From Marasmius tenuissimus (Eukaryota; Basidiomycota; Agaricomycetes; Agaricales; Marasmiaceae), in NCBI GenBank assembly GCA_029532415.1, contig JAQOTA010000068.1, positions 1 through 64,000 of the forward strand: a stretch of 64,000 nucleotides of DNA. The letters are read 5' to 3'. Shown here one piece after another: positions 32,520 through 44,707 of the stretch. The notes below the pieces were generated by a model. It saw only the letters and a program-made list of their open reading frames with translations. It was not told the DNA's origin and searched no databases. The number at the start of each line of letters is the position of its first letter. Within the stretch, counting starts at the first letter, position 1. The position numbers and the translations under genes were made by a program.

Positions 32520-34303
32520 GAACGATTTAACACACTGTTGAACACAGGATGACCCGACAGAATTTCCTATCACGATGGCCCAGCGCTTATCAGACATCTA
32601 TGGGGAAGGAAAGGGTCGACGATTCTTGTACGGAGGGCGACATTGGGAGGGTTTTGAAAGGTTTTGAAAGGTTGTCGGACTCGGTTGACACGGTTTCTGC
32701 CTGTTCCTCTTGGCATTCGAAAATTACAAAGCCGTACCATGGGTCAAAGCGGCTTCTTGATCTCCAGTCGCGCTTTACTGATGCTGAGGTAGACCGGAGC
32801 GGCCGGTTTTCGGTAGTGTTTTGTTCAAACTCGGTGTTTTGACTTGGGCACTCTCAGTAGCACCGAATGAGAAAAGCAAGTAATAAAATAATTTATACAA
32901 ATACCAGACGTGAGTTCTTGAACACTGGCTGGCTGGGTGAGGCTGAGCCTGCTCAGGAGCCGTGAGCGGTGCGTGACTTGCTCCCAGAGCAGCACTATCG
33001 TCCCGAACTTTGAAGGGTTCGAACGGTTCGAGTACTTCATGCGGAGAGCCCGTTGTTGTTGGCCTGTTGTTGGCCTGTTGGTGGTCTGGGTTTGACGATC
33101 GTACGGTCCTTTCGGGTGTGACCCTCATCAACACTGAGCATCAACATCCCCCGCACAACTATTGTCTGAACGCTCCACTCTAGTATTGAGGTCCGTCGAA
33201 ACTGAGAGTAGGGTATCGGTGGTGACACTGAAACGCAATATTACCGTTTTTCTGAGTTGTGAAGCTCACTGGTCATCGTCGTCGTGGTCAAGGCGCGTGA
33301 AGATGATAGGCGCCCGTATCCCTAACTCTTACCGAAACCACCACTATCCATATCCACATGCTCAGCAACACTCTGGAACGACTCTGCTGCCAACCAGGAA
33401 CCACATGATTGAAATGATTTTGACGATGTCACGGCCTCCCCAAATTGACATTACACTATCGCATTCACCAGCAGTCATCACACTAGTAGTTAACCACTCG
33501 ACGATCTATTAGTACTGCAACTAGATCAAGACGAAGGGGATACCTGGAATCTCTTCGGTCTCAGAAGGCTCTCGTACGCGTTCAAAATTTATACTTTGAA
33601 GGCTTCGAAGATGCCACACCCAGCTCGCTCTACAAAATGGACTCTGACAACAACGAGACGTGGAGATGGATGTGGAGACGGAGAGCTCTGATGGGCCATA
33701 TGCCAGGAGTGATAGCAATTGCGTTGGTCAGCTACAGGGCGGTGGCGGTCGGAATATTTGGAAAGGATGGGGATATGATATGGGCGAGGGCAGGGAAACG
33801 ACAGTCCTATCAACTGGTTCCTGGCAACCGCTGAGGACATGTGCAGAGTATGTAGGTGACAGCAACACACGGATTCCGCACTTCCTACGGTGCAGATGGC
33901 TCTGAGAATGGGGTATTAGAGGTGAGCGTGTGAGCTCGTTCACGCCGAGAATTGCACTGATTAAGACTTGTTAGCTCTACTGGCCAGGGCATGATCACTA
34001 TACCCCGTGGGGTAAACGTTGAATGATATGTCCTTCTACTTACTGGCAGATCAACCCCAATGTACACTTCATTTCATTGATATCCGTCTGCCTATCCCCA
34101 CTGTGTCGGGCGGCCCACAGTACTACCGATGCTGTAGACTCCCATGATGGTATACCTGCAACGGCGCTTAAAGTGACAAGTCATGGGAGTACGGAAGGAA
34201 TATCGCCTTGTGCAGTGCAGGACATAAGGCGAGTTATAAAGAGCAGGTTTATTTGAGACCCCATACCGTACCTTTTTTCTGCCGATGAAGCGACGCTGAA
34301 GAC
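32520..34303. other. Intergenic region without supported genes
   Basis: About 1.8 kb with overlapping short frames on both strands (for example 32775-33134 - and 33660-33905 +). None has splice-linked continuation, domain or signal sequence that I can support. Confidence 0.35.
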
Positions 34304-36151
34304 ATGTCCATTGACTTTTCCAACGCCCAAGGCATGGCGATAGGAGCCAATGCTAACTTTCAGGCCGTGGCTGGAAATGCGATCACGAACCATTACCACA
34401 AAACCAGATGGAAGAGATTTGATTACTGTGGTAAGTGTCAGTCCATATCGTTGCAGTCGCACTACTTACTGGACCTCTCCTTCAGCACGGAAAGACCATT
34501 AGAGAGGTGATTGACGGCGATATAATATTTCGACACCTTCTCTGGTTTAAGGTTCTGTCGATCGTTGTCAAGCCACAAAATTGGACATTGGCATCCGAAA
34601 CGTCGCCACCAGGGTTGAAGGTAGTAAAAGTAAAGAAGATGGTACAAACCGCTGAGATACATAGATGTCCGGGAACATTCACGGTCATTACTCTTGAGCC
34701 AGTCGATGAGCATGATCGGGACGAATTTGAGGAGGTGAGTGACTATATCTGGACAGGGTTGATGGGGGTTGATGGTGCTTTGTTGATGCACCTTAGATAG
34801 CGAAGAATTTCCTCGAGGTAGCTGTGCGCTGGCGGTGAGACTGCGGGCTGTTCAACCATTAATGGCTATAATGGGAAGTTGCAGGTCGGCGCTGCTGATT
34901 CAAGTATTCGCGGTGGCCAAGTCAAGTGTGATGAAATTGATAGTCCACGACGGTAGGTTTCTTTCTCGTCAGGAGTTCTGATTGCGGACGCTGAAAGGGC
35001 TGTAGAACTGGCGAATGGCCGTGAAATCATTGGTCGGCATCGGAAGAAAGACTGGGACTGGATTGTATCAGAATACCTGAATTATACGTTTGTATATCCA
35101 GCCGTCGAGCTCCTGTCCCAGCTGATGAATGTTGCCAGAATATTGCAGTCCAATTTTTGCGCGACGACGAGACTCTGGTGTTTCCGGTGAGCCAGTTTTT
35201 TTAGCACTGAGTAGCTAATAATAGCAAGCAGGTTACGCGTCGTCGGCAGGACTGGTCGTTCAACCTCAAAACTTTGGGTTGGCTTTATGACCCGGCTTCT
35301 GCCTGTCTTGAACCACCGAATGAGAAAGACCTCCGACCAATCCACAACTCAACGCCAATGAAATCGTCGCCTGCGTCGAGGAAAACTGGGGCGATGTTTT
35401 GTCCCTGATTGCGTTACTTACGGGGATTGAGGTGGAACATCGACCTGTCAAATTTCGCCCAAGATGGTCTTTTGTCATTTGGGACCGTTGTCAACTGCCG
35501 GCGCCGACCCGGAACCCTTGGTCACTTTCCTTCCGCCCCTTCTCCCCAGTGGTATTGTAAGAGCCTCGAGCCTGACGTCAGAGCCAGTTATTCCAGCTCA
35601 GGTATATCCACATCTCAACTCCATCCTTCTATTACTGACTTGTTTAGTTCCATGGCGAATCGACCTGGCATTCCACAAGGGAGGGATACCATTGCAAAGG
35701 AGAATTGGCATCAATTTGGGATTGCCGAGTTGAGGGTGGAGGAATGGATTGGTTCGTACTGGGAAGAGAAGCGGTACACCTCTGTGCGGGATCATCTTTG
35801 CTCGCGGAACTACAACCTGAATGGAACACAATATGCGCTTGAACATGGATATCTAGAGTTGATACATGGTGAGTCGTGTTTTTCTCCCTCGACCCGGAAT
35901 GCCCCGTCGATACACCTGGTTTTTCTTTCTCAGGAGATCCCCACAGTAGCGGCAGGATAGAAGCACCTGGATGCTCAGACTCGAAGCCCAAAGCCTCTTC
36001 CTCACCGAAGCGATGCTCACTCTCTTCAGTGTCTTCGCTCGCGCTGGCACCAAAGGAGAGTATGACCACATTCACTAGCACGGCCAAACCAGGTTTCGTG
36101 AAGAATTGGCGTGCGTATAACTTCATATCCGTCTATATTCCTTTATCCTGA
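34304..36151 (+). CDS. Orphan multi-exon protein of an Agaricomycete-expanded family, possibly decayed
   Basis: Exon 1 starts MSIDFSNAQGMAIGANANFQ at 34304 and continues AVAGNAITNHYHKT, an N-terminus I know from a large family of mushroom orphan proteins. The intron at 34432-34484 joins REVIDGDIIFRHLLWFKVLS, LKVVKVKKMVQTAEIH and FTVITLEPVDEHDRDEFEE, a beta-rich block also typical of the family. The middle (34800-35600) has several frames and possible stops (TGA at about 34840 and after LQSNFCATTRL); the segment NANEIVACVEENWGDVLSLI (about 35350) looks genuine. The last block, PGIPQGRDTIAKENWHQFG to TQYALEHGYLELIHG (about 35660-35868), splices at GTGAGTCG into DPHSSGRIEAPG, ending at 36151. 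The middle could not be joined cleanly, so this may be a pseudogene. Function is unknown. Confidence 0.5.
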
Positions 36152-36739
36152 TGTACATCTTTTGGATAAATCAGTCTCTGAGGCTCTGGCTCGAGCGGAT
36201 GCCTTGGATCATTCCGTAGTTCTATGCTAGTTCGAGTTATCCCTGCCCCATTGATATCTAACCTAGTAGAGGATTTGAAAAGATCGTCTGCACCCCCACT
36301 CCCGAAGAATTTGAATCGATAGTTCCCAGGGTGTTCTTCCCTATCGCCTCGACGCGCGACCGACAAACTCCATTAGAGTTTGAGCCCAAAAAGCTATACA
36401 ATGCGTCCTAGGCTTGCAGAATCTTATCGAATAGCCAATCGACGGCTCTCTCAGTACACTGTCGACAGTCTCAGCCCCCCGAACGACGCTCGCCTGCCTG
36501 GCATTGCGATGGAGAAACATCCCTCAAGGAAAAGTCGACCCATCAGTGTTGGACTTTGGTTCGGCAGTACCGTAGGTATGGTTCAAAAGAAGATGTTTTC
36601 AAGACAATGTATACAAAGGACAATCAGATAGACTTTCGTATTACGATTATTCGTGTAAGGAAGAGAGACGAAACTTCAAAATCCGTGTATGGAGGGCGGC
36701 GGCGGAACGGTTGAACGCTCCCTATACCCACGAGATTCT
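36152..36739. other. Short intergenic region with a possible DUF6534 tail fragment
   Basis: The plus-strand segment 36345-36540 contains LEFEPKKLYN and PPNDARLPGIAMEKHPS. It resembles the DUF6534 tail at 32110-32490 (LELEPKAM and PNNARQPDIEMGNIPQ) in order and composition. It may be the remnant of a second DUF6534 gene. Similarity is by eye only. Confidence 0.3.
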
Positions 36740-38567
36740 TTACCAGATCCTGCTATCAAGCAGCAAGTCGCTGTTACCCTCGAGACCAATGCAAGCCTTC
36801 AAGAAGGATTCAAGCGCGTTGCGCTGTCTGTTGAGACTGTTGACGACCTCATGGCCTGAAGGATATGGAGTTAGCGACTAGCAAATATCGCGAACTCGGG
36901 GGGGGGACACGTACCGGGCTTGACCAGGGGAGCCTTGAGCATGTAGGACAACAACGAAAGAACTGGGTAAAGAGGCGCGAACTCCTCGCTACCCTTGCGG
37001 TACTGCACACGAGTCAAGAGCTCGGTGAGGATAGTGAGGTCGAGGATCAAAGGAGTGGCGAGTAGGGAATCCTAACCAAAGCCATGTTAGAGGAGGAACG
37101 GTATATCGAAATGCGAATAACTCACCTCGCACTCGTTGAAGATGTTGATAGTCGACCTGCCACCACAGAAGATCTCCGAATAGTACTCGTCGATAGCTCT
37201 CTTCGAATCGCCGACGGCGGGAACGTATTTGATGACGACAATGTGGTCGGGGTGCTCGCCCTTGCCGACAGGAACGCCCTTGGGCCCAACCTCGGGAGCC
37301 TTGAAGAGCAACCTGTTGGCATCGACCATGTCGTCGACGACACTGCTCTTACTGATCTCCTTGCTCTTGAATTGCCTCTCGGCGGACAAATTGTGGCCGT
37401 CGTTGTTGCCGAGATGGTTGTAGGAAGCAATAGAGAGGGGTTTGATACCAGCATTGACGAGGAACTCGGCGAAGACCGACTTCAACTTGGTCTGACCGGA
37501 CTTGAGATCGTCGCCACCGATGAACGAACGGTGACGCTCAGCGAGATCAATGACACCGGGCACGAAGGTGTTCTGGGGAGCGCCGTTGACGAAGGGCTCG
37601 CCCTCGAGAATGGCGGCGACAGCAAACAAGGTAGAAGGGGAAACTTCAGAGTGAGAAGTTCTGATAGCGCTGAGGATGTTGTCGGCGGTATCGTTGACAC
37701 CAGAGATGATGTCGCTGTAGCGTTCGGTGTTCGCAGTCCAGAATACGACAACGCGGTCAAGTTCATTGTCTTTCTTGAACTTGCGGATGTCCGCCCGGAT
37801 GTGCTCGAGGTGGGCTTGCTTGTCTGTGCCTGGGATCACGTTGTCGGCGCGTGCTTCCTGGTTGGCAGCGATGAAGTCGGGGTAGTAGACGGAAGGGAGA
37901 GGCTTGCCCATCAATGCCATGTGGGAAGCTACCTGGCGTTGTAGGTCAAAGTCGAGAACCTGAGCACGCTGCATCGCCTTGTCCATCGACATTCCAGAGA
38001 TATCCCAACCGCCAATAGCGAGATCGTTGGGGTGAACCATGGGGAGGACATCGGAGACAGGAACGTGAATTTCCTTGCCCGTAGAGGGGTCATTCCCAAT
38101 ACGAACGGTGGATGCGCGGAGGAGGGAGCCAATGTAGTTGGGTTGTTGAACACCACCCTTGGTATGCCAGATAATGTTGTGACGGTTAGCGAGGATGGTG
38201 GCGGTCAACGTGGTACCGTTATTCCCTCCGAGGCCGATCATCATCAATCTATGAACGTGTGTAAGAGAAATCGTGATAAGGGGAATCAGAACTCGAAAAC
38301 TTACCCAGTCTTCGAGACATTCCTCTTGGTTTGGAATTCGTAGGATTGAGAAGTAGGATTGATGACGAACTGCCCGTCGGTGACAGTAACGTTGGCACCA
38401 CGATTTTGGAACTTTGAAGTGATGAATTCGTCGGTGTAGGAGGTGTTCTCGGACTGCACCACAATGTTGTACGGACGACGGGCAGCGGTGGGGTGAACGG
38501 GAAGAACACCTTCTAGCTGAGAGTCGGGCGTGTTGTAGCCAGAGTCACCGATAGTGTTAGGGGCCAT
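36740..38567 (-). CDS. INO1: Inositol-3-phosphate synthase
   Basis: Converts D-glucose 6-phosphate to 1D-myo-inositol 3-phosphate with NAD+, the first step of inositol and phosphatidylinositol synthesis, in the cytosol. Four exons: 38567-38305, 38248-37126, 37071-36915 and 36855-36740, totalling 552 residues, the usual family length. The N-terminus is [20 protein letters not shown]. The NAD-binding loop is [12 protein letters not shown] (exon 2 start). Other family blocks are [51 protein letters not shown], and [18 protein letters not shown] with the Lys residues used in catalysis. Exon 3 has [11 protein letters not shown] and [16 protein letters not shown]; the end is [20 protein letters not shown]. 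All introns are GT..AG and the frame is intact. A TATATAAAC lies at about 38797-38806 on the minus strand. Confidence 0.97.
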
Positions 38568-41307
38568 GATGAAGATTAGAAGCGGGTGAGAGCAGAGAGA
38601 CTATTAGAATCTACGAAGAAAGTCAGCACAGTTGTGCTTAGAACCACGATGCGAGTTGTGTGAGCTGCAAAGTTGGTTTGAGAACATGCAAAGGTTGGGA
38701 AACCCCTATGCAATTTCTGCTTGGATGCGAGTTGCGATGGACGAGAGAAGAGCTGAACGGCTGTTCGCTGAAGGACTGGGAAGGAAGTTAGTGAGGTTTA
38801 TATACTAGGATGGCGGAAAAAAATTACCTGAACAGACAGATGGTTGTGGTACGAGTTCAAGATGTAGAGTAATCGGAAATGCCAGTTTTTAATTTTCTTG
38901 TGTTTGTGCGGCTAATGGAAGCGGCGTGCCGGCCCAGTTTGAATTTAGGGCAGGTTTGACGCCCCGCCTCATGTCGGTGCTCGGGGCCCGGCATCCAAGG
39001 CATCCGAGCATCGCCAATTCAAACTCGACAGCCACTACCATTTTCCTGCTGTTATCTTACTCCTCAACCCTCAGTATCTCGATGACCACAGGTAAATTAT
39101 CGGAACAATCCACAAATGATCTTTAATAATCTTTACTCAGACACTCTACCCGGCGCCCATCATCATACGCTTCGAGGCTAAGCAAGTTGGATTGGCTTTG
39201 CACTTGCCACTCGGAGAAACGATTGAGGTCCATTCTCCATGGCTTCGGGACGCTTTGTCCGACCCCAGAAGAAGAAGAAAGCATCTGTGCTACTTATTGC
39301 TTAGAGAAGGATAAGGCTTTCCATGGTCTACGGATTAAGAGTGCTTCACATAACACCTATTAGCACCTAAGAACATCCATCCTCGCCTTCGGTAAGGTAA
39401 AGGTAGGTCTGCATGTGTAGCCAAGTCATTCAATCGGTTGAGATGGTCGATTATCTCAAATTTTGCTCCCATGTTCAGGGTCATAACGCGTCGAAGTCAA
39501 TGTTTAGGGCTCCCCAAAACGTGCAATCACAGTGAGTACATAGATCAAACTTCAGATCATCGTTCAATGTGCATCGGCATTTCCCGTTTTCAGCCACATC
39601 AACTGGGAATCGACGGGCTTTCAACTCCATTTCTAGATGGTGCATCGACAGTTGGGATTCTCCGGCTCAATCAACTTCGGGATAAGCCCTTCTCCATTGC
39701 TGATACTGATTGACCAAGGCAAGGGCGCACATCAAGACGATAGTTGAGGCCTGAGGACTCACCACCCTCGAGGCCTATTTTTCTCGTGCTTCATATGTTC
39801 CTACTGTCGTCCCGCATTTACATGGTCCCTGTGAAGCACCACATGTGTCTGAGCTAGAGACCTCATTCTGGGTGTTGCACTGAATTCATTGCATTATCTT
39901 TGCAATGAGTGTCTCTCGCGCACGCAAGCAGGAGGTTCTCACCGGGAGTCCGTTCGACCCGAATGCATACAATCCTACTTGTCGTCGTGTGTTCCATCAG
40001 AATCGGGACTCGCCACTTTCGCACTTAACCATCGGCAGGTCTTCGATGGACGACGACAGGTAAATGATTTTGATGGCCTTCCGAACCCCAGAACATTCGT
40101 ATTCATTGGGGTAGTCGTCCTCCGAGATCATTACTCCCGCGTCAATCGAGAGGTGGGTCCCTTGACCTACTGATATCACTAGTTCTGATTTAGACCATTG
40201 GCCTTGAGAGCTAGTCAAGACGCAAGTTCTCGTCCCAGAGCTGCGATCATTGAACATCAATTCACAGAGAATCGTGACGCAAAAAAATCACGATCCCGGG
40301 TAATGCAGAGCTGTAGCCTGTAGCTTTTTACTACAGGCCCACACGACTCCTACATACATGCTTCCCAGTCCCCAGGGAGATGTTCCCCTAATCACTGTTA
40401 CCAGCATCATACGCCAATTGTACGGACTTGAATGAATCTTTCCTACTACGTATATACATAAACATAGATAACCTTTTGACTCCCGCGTACTCGAGTCTCT
40501 TACCAGAAGCTGACCGAGCTTGCGCGAATCTCGTGCCGCCAAAGACCTATGTCAAGCAACTCCGAGAGCCCCTCGACATTTGATCATCCCGCCCGTCCGC
40601 CCTTCTCCCTATCGTACCCAAGTCCGCATAGATACCCAGCAAGTTGGTTTCCTTGGGTGGCTCCGCCGGGGGAAGGGTAAAGACATAGCGCAAGATTCGA
40701 ACAGACTCTGACGTTTCTCGTACCTTAAATCTTCGATTGCGGGCTGTGTAAGGATTAGTTATAACCCACAACCTACACCCGTCACCGTTCGATAGACCTC
40801 AGTAACTGTTCTGCTTTCTGAGCTGATTGATAGTCTCCCACCACCAGGCGATCTCGTAGAAACGTGCGAGTTTACAGCTTCTTCTCCGCTTTACCCAAGC
40901 TACTCGTCGCAAAGGCGTATAAATAACACTGTTCATGGGCTCGATTCGAGGCCATGCGCAGCAGGCGGCTGTTTGCCAGGAATACCCGCTTATCCTCCCG
41001 GAGATTTATGAGAAGGGGGCACTATTTGCCCCTTGTCGACCAACCAACAACCTTACAAGCACGATCACAATCTGTGGAGAGCCCAAGGCCAAATCGTCAT
41101 TTTTCGAACAACTTCCTCGTGTACGAGAGAGAGATGAAGGAGCAGGGTAAAGTATATCATTACCTCCGACGCAACGTTGAGAAACGCACACGCCGGAATC
41201 ATTAATCTACCTAAGTATGTATGTAAGTCAATGCAAAAGGCAAGCCTGGGGTCGGGTCAACGTCGAACCAGCTTCCCTCACGCTCCCGAAGTGCCTCCGC
41301 CAGAACG
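38568..41307. other. Long intergenic region
   Basis: About 2.7 kb between INO1 (upstream side) and TIM50 (downstream side). It contains the INO1 promoter up to about 38,900. Frames at 39438-39713, 39889-40173 and 40935-41205 have no supporting splice partners or known motifs. No repeat or RNA gene was recognised. Confidence 0.35.
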
Positions 41308-43142
41308 TCACTTTTGGGGTGGAGCAGGGACAGGAGGCGGCGGTTGTGATGGCGGGAGCGCGCCTGGTTGGCCCTGCGCATCGGGCGGCGGGTTCCCTCT
41401 GAATTGGTCAATCGCCTCCCATAGATTTTTGGGAACCTGAGCGGCCATCATGTCTTGCTCTTGTTTCAACAATTGCTCCAGGTAATCCTTGTTCTTCGCC
41501 ATATACGCCTGCTCTTCCTTATACTGCAGTTGTGCTTCCTTCCGCTTCTGTTCGAGATACGTGGGAGGAGCATTCGTGTCGGAGCGGTTACTCTGGGTGA
41601 TAAGTAAATGGAAGGGGGCAATTGCGGTGAGAAGAGATGGAAGAATGACGAGAGATGAGACATACTGAGAGTCCGAACAGGCTGCCGACAGAGTTGGATT
41701 TGGTTCCCTTGTTCTGTTTCCACTCTTCTATGTGTTTGGCTCTACCCTCCGCTTCCTTCTTCGCGTATTCCAAGGGAATATTCTTGCCGTGGTAAGCTGT
41801 GAGGATAGGTCGTACATCTTGAGGCTTATAGATAGCGATAGCTGGATAGCACGCGACGTCAGAACAAAAGTAGCATTCAGAGCTTCACAAACTAACGCAC
41901 ACTCCAGGAAGGGAATCATGTCAATTAAACCATGGTCTTTGGGGTCACCTTTCCATTTTGGTATTATAACGGCGTTCTCAGGATGTGTCGATGTATGGGT
42001 GGGATCAGTGTCGAGTAGAACTACTTTTGACAGGTCACGGTTGAGGTACGAGAGGTCCTTTGGATTCTTCAGAATAGAATTAAGACTCAAGGACGATGTA
42101 ACTCTCACCTTCACAATTTGACCGTCCTTTGACCGTGTTGCTTCCCTATACAGTCTATGAGTGATGTAGAAATTGTAGCGATCGAGTTGATCTAGCACGG
42201 GTTGTGCCGTCTGAGAGAAAAACAGTCACATGAACAATCAAAAATACCAGAGAGAACACGGGTACTCACGTAAAAATACTGGGACGTGAAGATGACAACT
42301 TCGTAAAATTGGGAGATGTAAGCCAGGAAATAGTCCACCCCGGGGCGCTTTGCGGTCCTCCATCCGTGCTCGCGCTGAGGGTCAAGTTGATTCAGATAAC
42401 GGCTCATGACTGTTCAAAAGACGGACCGACGTACATCCCAGGTTGAGGTAATCAGTAGGTCGTCCAGTGATAGTAAAAGAGTGTAAGGTTTTCCATGTGG
42501 GGGTGGATATTGAGGTGGTAATAACTCGTCCCATGCCGGCTCGCTAAAGTACTGAGAAAGATGTGAGACCTCGCAAAGCGTAGCTCAAATCCTGAAGACG
42601 CACGTTGAAGAAGCCAGTGACGCGGTCTTTCGTTCGTCCCCAGCGCGTCGAAGGGGCATTTTCAATTGTCTGTAGGTGACGTTGGGAGACGAATATTCAA
42701 TTTCTTGTTGATTTCTCTTAAACAATCTGTGACGTACCATTTTCTTCGCCTTCAGCTCTTCCTCAGTCCATTCTCTCCCCATGTGAACGGCACTAAGACC
42801 TAGGCCCGCTAGAAACAGCGCTCCCATCACCCTAGACATATTCCGTCGCTGCTGCTCTGCCGACGACAATGTATCCTTCGACGAGCGTGCTCCGGTTCTT
42901 CCTTGCTGTTCATATGCATCTGCAGGGTTGAAGTCCAAGCTCGGGACCCCAGACTTCTCTGCTATTGGTTCCTCTGCAGGCGATTGCTGTTCCGTATTCT
43001 CCGAGGGTTCATTTGAAGGTGGTGTCGAGGATGACGAAGACGACGAGGAAGGCGTCGAATGACGTGGAGGTACCGAAGACATGCATCGTGCCGAGCGTGC
43101 TACAGCACGACCAGCAACAGCCCTAGAAACAACGGCGAACAT
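41308..43142 (-). CDS. TIM50: Mitochondrial inner-membrane translocase subunit TIM50
   Basis: Receptor subunit of the TIM23 complex that takes presequence proteins from TOM. I chose the ATG at 43142 because it gives [20 protein letters not shown], an amphipathic Arg-rich presequence; an in-frame ATG at 43259 lacks this. A Ser/Pro-rich segment is followed by the single membrane span [17 protein letters not shown] (about 42830-42780). Exon 1 ends at 42738. The FCP1/NIF-like domain in the intermembrane space follows: [17 protein letters not shown] (about 42480-42435), [31 protein letters not shown], and [20 protein letters not shown] (about 42030-41970). The C-terminal helix has [20 protein letters not shown] and a Pro-rich tail ending at 41308. 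The first Asp of the phosphatase motif is in SLDDLL; Tim50 proteins generally are not active phosphatases. Several short introns split the gene and I saw no break. Confidence 0.92.
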
Positions 43143-43659
43143 GTTGGGAACGACGACGAGGAAAGTTGTTGACGGTGTCGACGGAAGGAAAGTTTTCGAA
43201 TGTACGACAACTTTCCACGGGGCATTACGGCACAAGGACCGGTCCGCGTACTCCGGCATGTCCGACGACGTCAGTGCTTGTCTCGCTAAAGTCTGCCTCT
43301 GACCATGATGTGAGCGCTATACCCCATCCTTCCCTATCCTTCTGTTCCAGCTCTGGGAAATGATGTATTACCCACCACCGCATCTGTTTGCATGGTACTC
43401 ATGACTCTGCACTGACAAAGGCTCGCACGCTTGCTCCTAGTATCGAAAAATGATATATCAGGGTATCTGTGGTTCTAATGCTACAGCAGTCCTTCCATGC
43501 AATCCAGGTGAGTAGTCCGTATCAATACAGGTTATATGTCAGACGTCACTAAATAAATCATTTTCATAATGTCACTTCCCAGCTGCTGACCACCATGCCC
43601 CCGTCGCCCAGCCTCACATCGGTGGCCAGCTCTCGTGGGGAAGCTTCAAGCCACCGCGA

Positions 43660-44145
43660 TCAGTGACTCCTCGGACGAAGAGCACTTCGAACTCTGGCAA
43701 AGAACGCCTCGTATCTTGACCTGACATTGGCTCTTAGCCCAACTCTCGTCTTGTTCTTGCGGTTGTCAGCTGTGTCGCGCTGGGTCTCTGATGATCCAGA
43801 AAGCGACCTATTTGGAGGGGTTGTCCTCACTATGCGTTGCCCTGTGGCATTTTTGCTGGGCGAGATTCTGTGCCTTCCGGATATAACCTCGAAACGGGGA
43901 GTCTGAGGGTGCGATGCAGCTTTGTGAAGGGCAGCATACGTCCGGCCATCCAACACGAGATCTGAAATCGAAACCTCGGGGGTACGGGGTCGATTCGGCC
44001 CCTCGAAAACCAGGGTAGAAGGAGTGAGGATGATGGATTGAGTAGTTGATGCCTCCCCCGCTTTCCTGTGAGCGCCCTGCCTGATCACTTCCATCACCAC
44101 ATCTGCCACGGAGGTCTCCGGTTTCTTATCGGACGCACGGTACAT
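43660..44145 (-). CDS. Small basic orphan protein, uncertain
   Basis: An open frame of 161 codons starting MYRASDKKPETSVADVVMEV. It has Ser/Thr/Pro-rich composition, a repeated Pro-Arg-Thr/Ser-Pro-Glu pattern (RPRTPEVS, HPQTPRFEV) and an Arg-rich C-terminus (RSRYEAFFARVRSALRPRS). Related upstream frames extend to about 44347 and could be a first exon. No family recognised. The length and codon composition favour a real gene. Confidence 0.35.
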   Translation of the reverse strand: MYRASDKKPETSVADVVMEVIRQGAHRKAGEASTTQSIILTPSTLVFEGPNRPRTPEVSISDLVLDGRTYAALHKAASHPQTPRFEVISGRHRISPSKNATGQRIVRTTPPNRSLSGSSETQRDTADNRKNKTRVGLRANVRSRYEAFFARVRSALRPRSH

Positions 44146-44707
44146 CAGCTTCAGTTAATGTAATGTGAGTAAGGAGTTTATTCTTATCGAAGGAACTTGA
44201 CCTACGAACTGAGCGGCAGGGGAATGGGAGAACTTCGAATGTGTCGATATGATTGAGGGAAATTGATGAGGCCCAATAGATATTGCTCCTTCCAACGCTG
44301 TTGACTTTTATAGGATTTGAGAGCGGCAGCAACTCATACCTGTACAACTCAGCCTGAGTGCTTGAGAGCCGAGGCAGTGCATGTCCCGAAATTCTGTCAA
44401 CATAGCGAAAACTGACTGCGGGTCGCAGTCCGCCTGTGATACCTAAGTCTGGTATACGGGCTACGTTCTGCTGATCATGAGCAGCTCAGTTGAATGTCCT
44501 CGGTAGCATCCGACCCGCAGCAAGAGAGGCAGAATATCAGCCCGTTCGCCTGATAATTCCGACTCCAACTCTGGGGATGGACCCAGGCACTTGTAGATAC
44601 CCATAGTGTCCTGTCCCATTCAACCTCGCAGATACGTCAAAGAATCTTCAAAATCTTTCACATTCGGGCTTCCTAGTATCATAACGGTACACTTGATGTT
44701 CAGGAGA
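44146..44707. other. Intergenic region
   Basis: Between the small basic orphan frame and the first secreted paralogue. A minus-strand frame to 44347 may belong to the orphan gene. Otherwise I see nothing in it. Confidence 0.35.

Noticed and set aside
37084..37944. A 286-codon plus-strand frame
   Set aside because: It is antisense to the conserved INO1 exon and has no family similarity of its own.
41211..41411. Minus-strand frame starting [16 protein letters not shown]
   Set aside because: It is an alternative frame of the Pro-rich C-terminus of TIM50, whose own frame continues the conserved [13 protein letters not shown] block.
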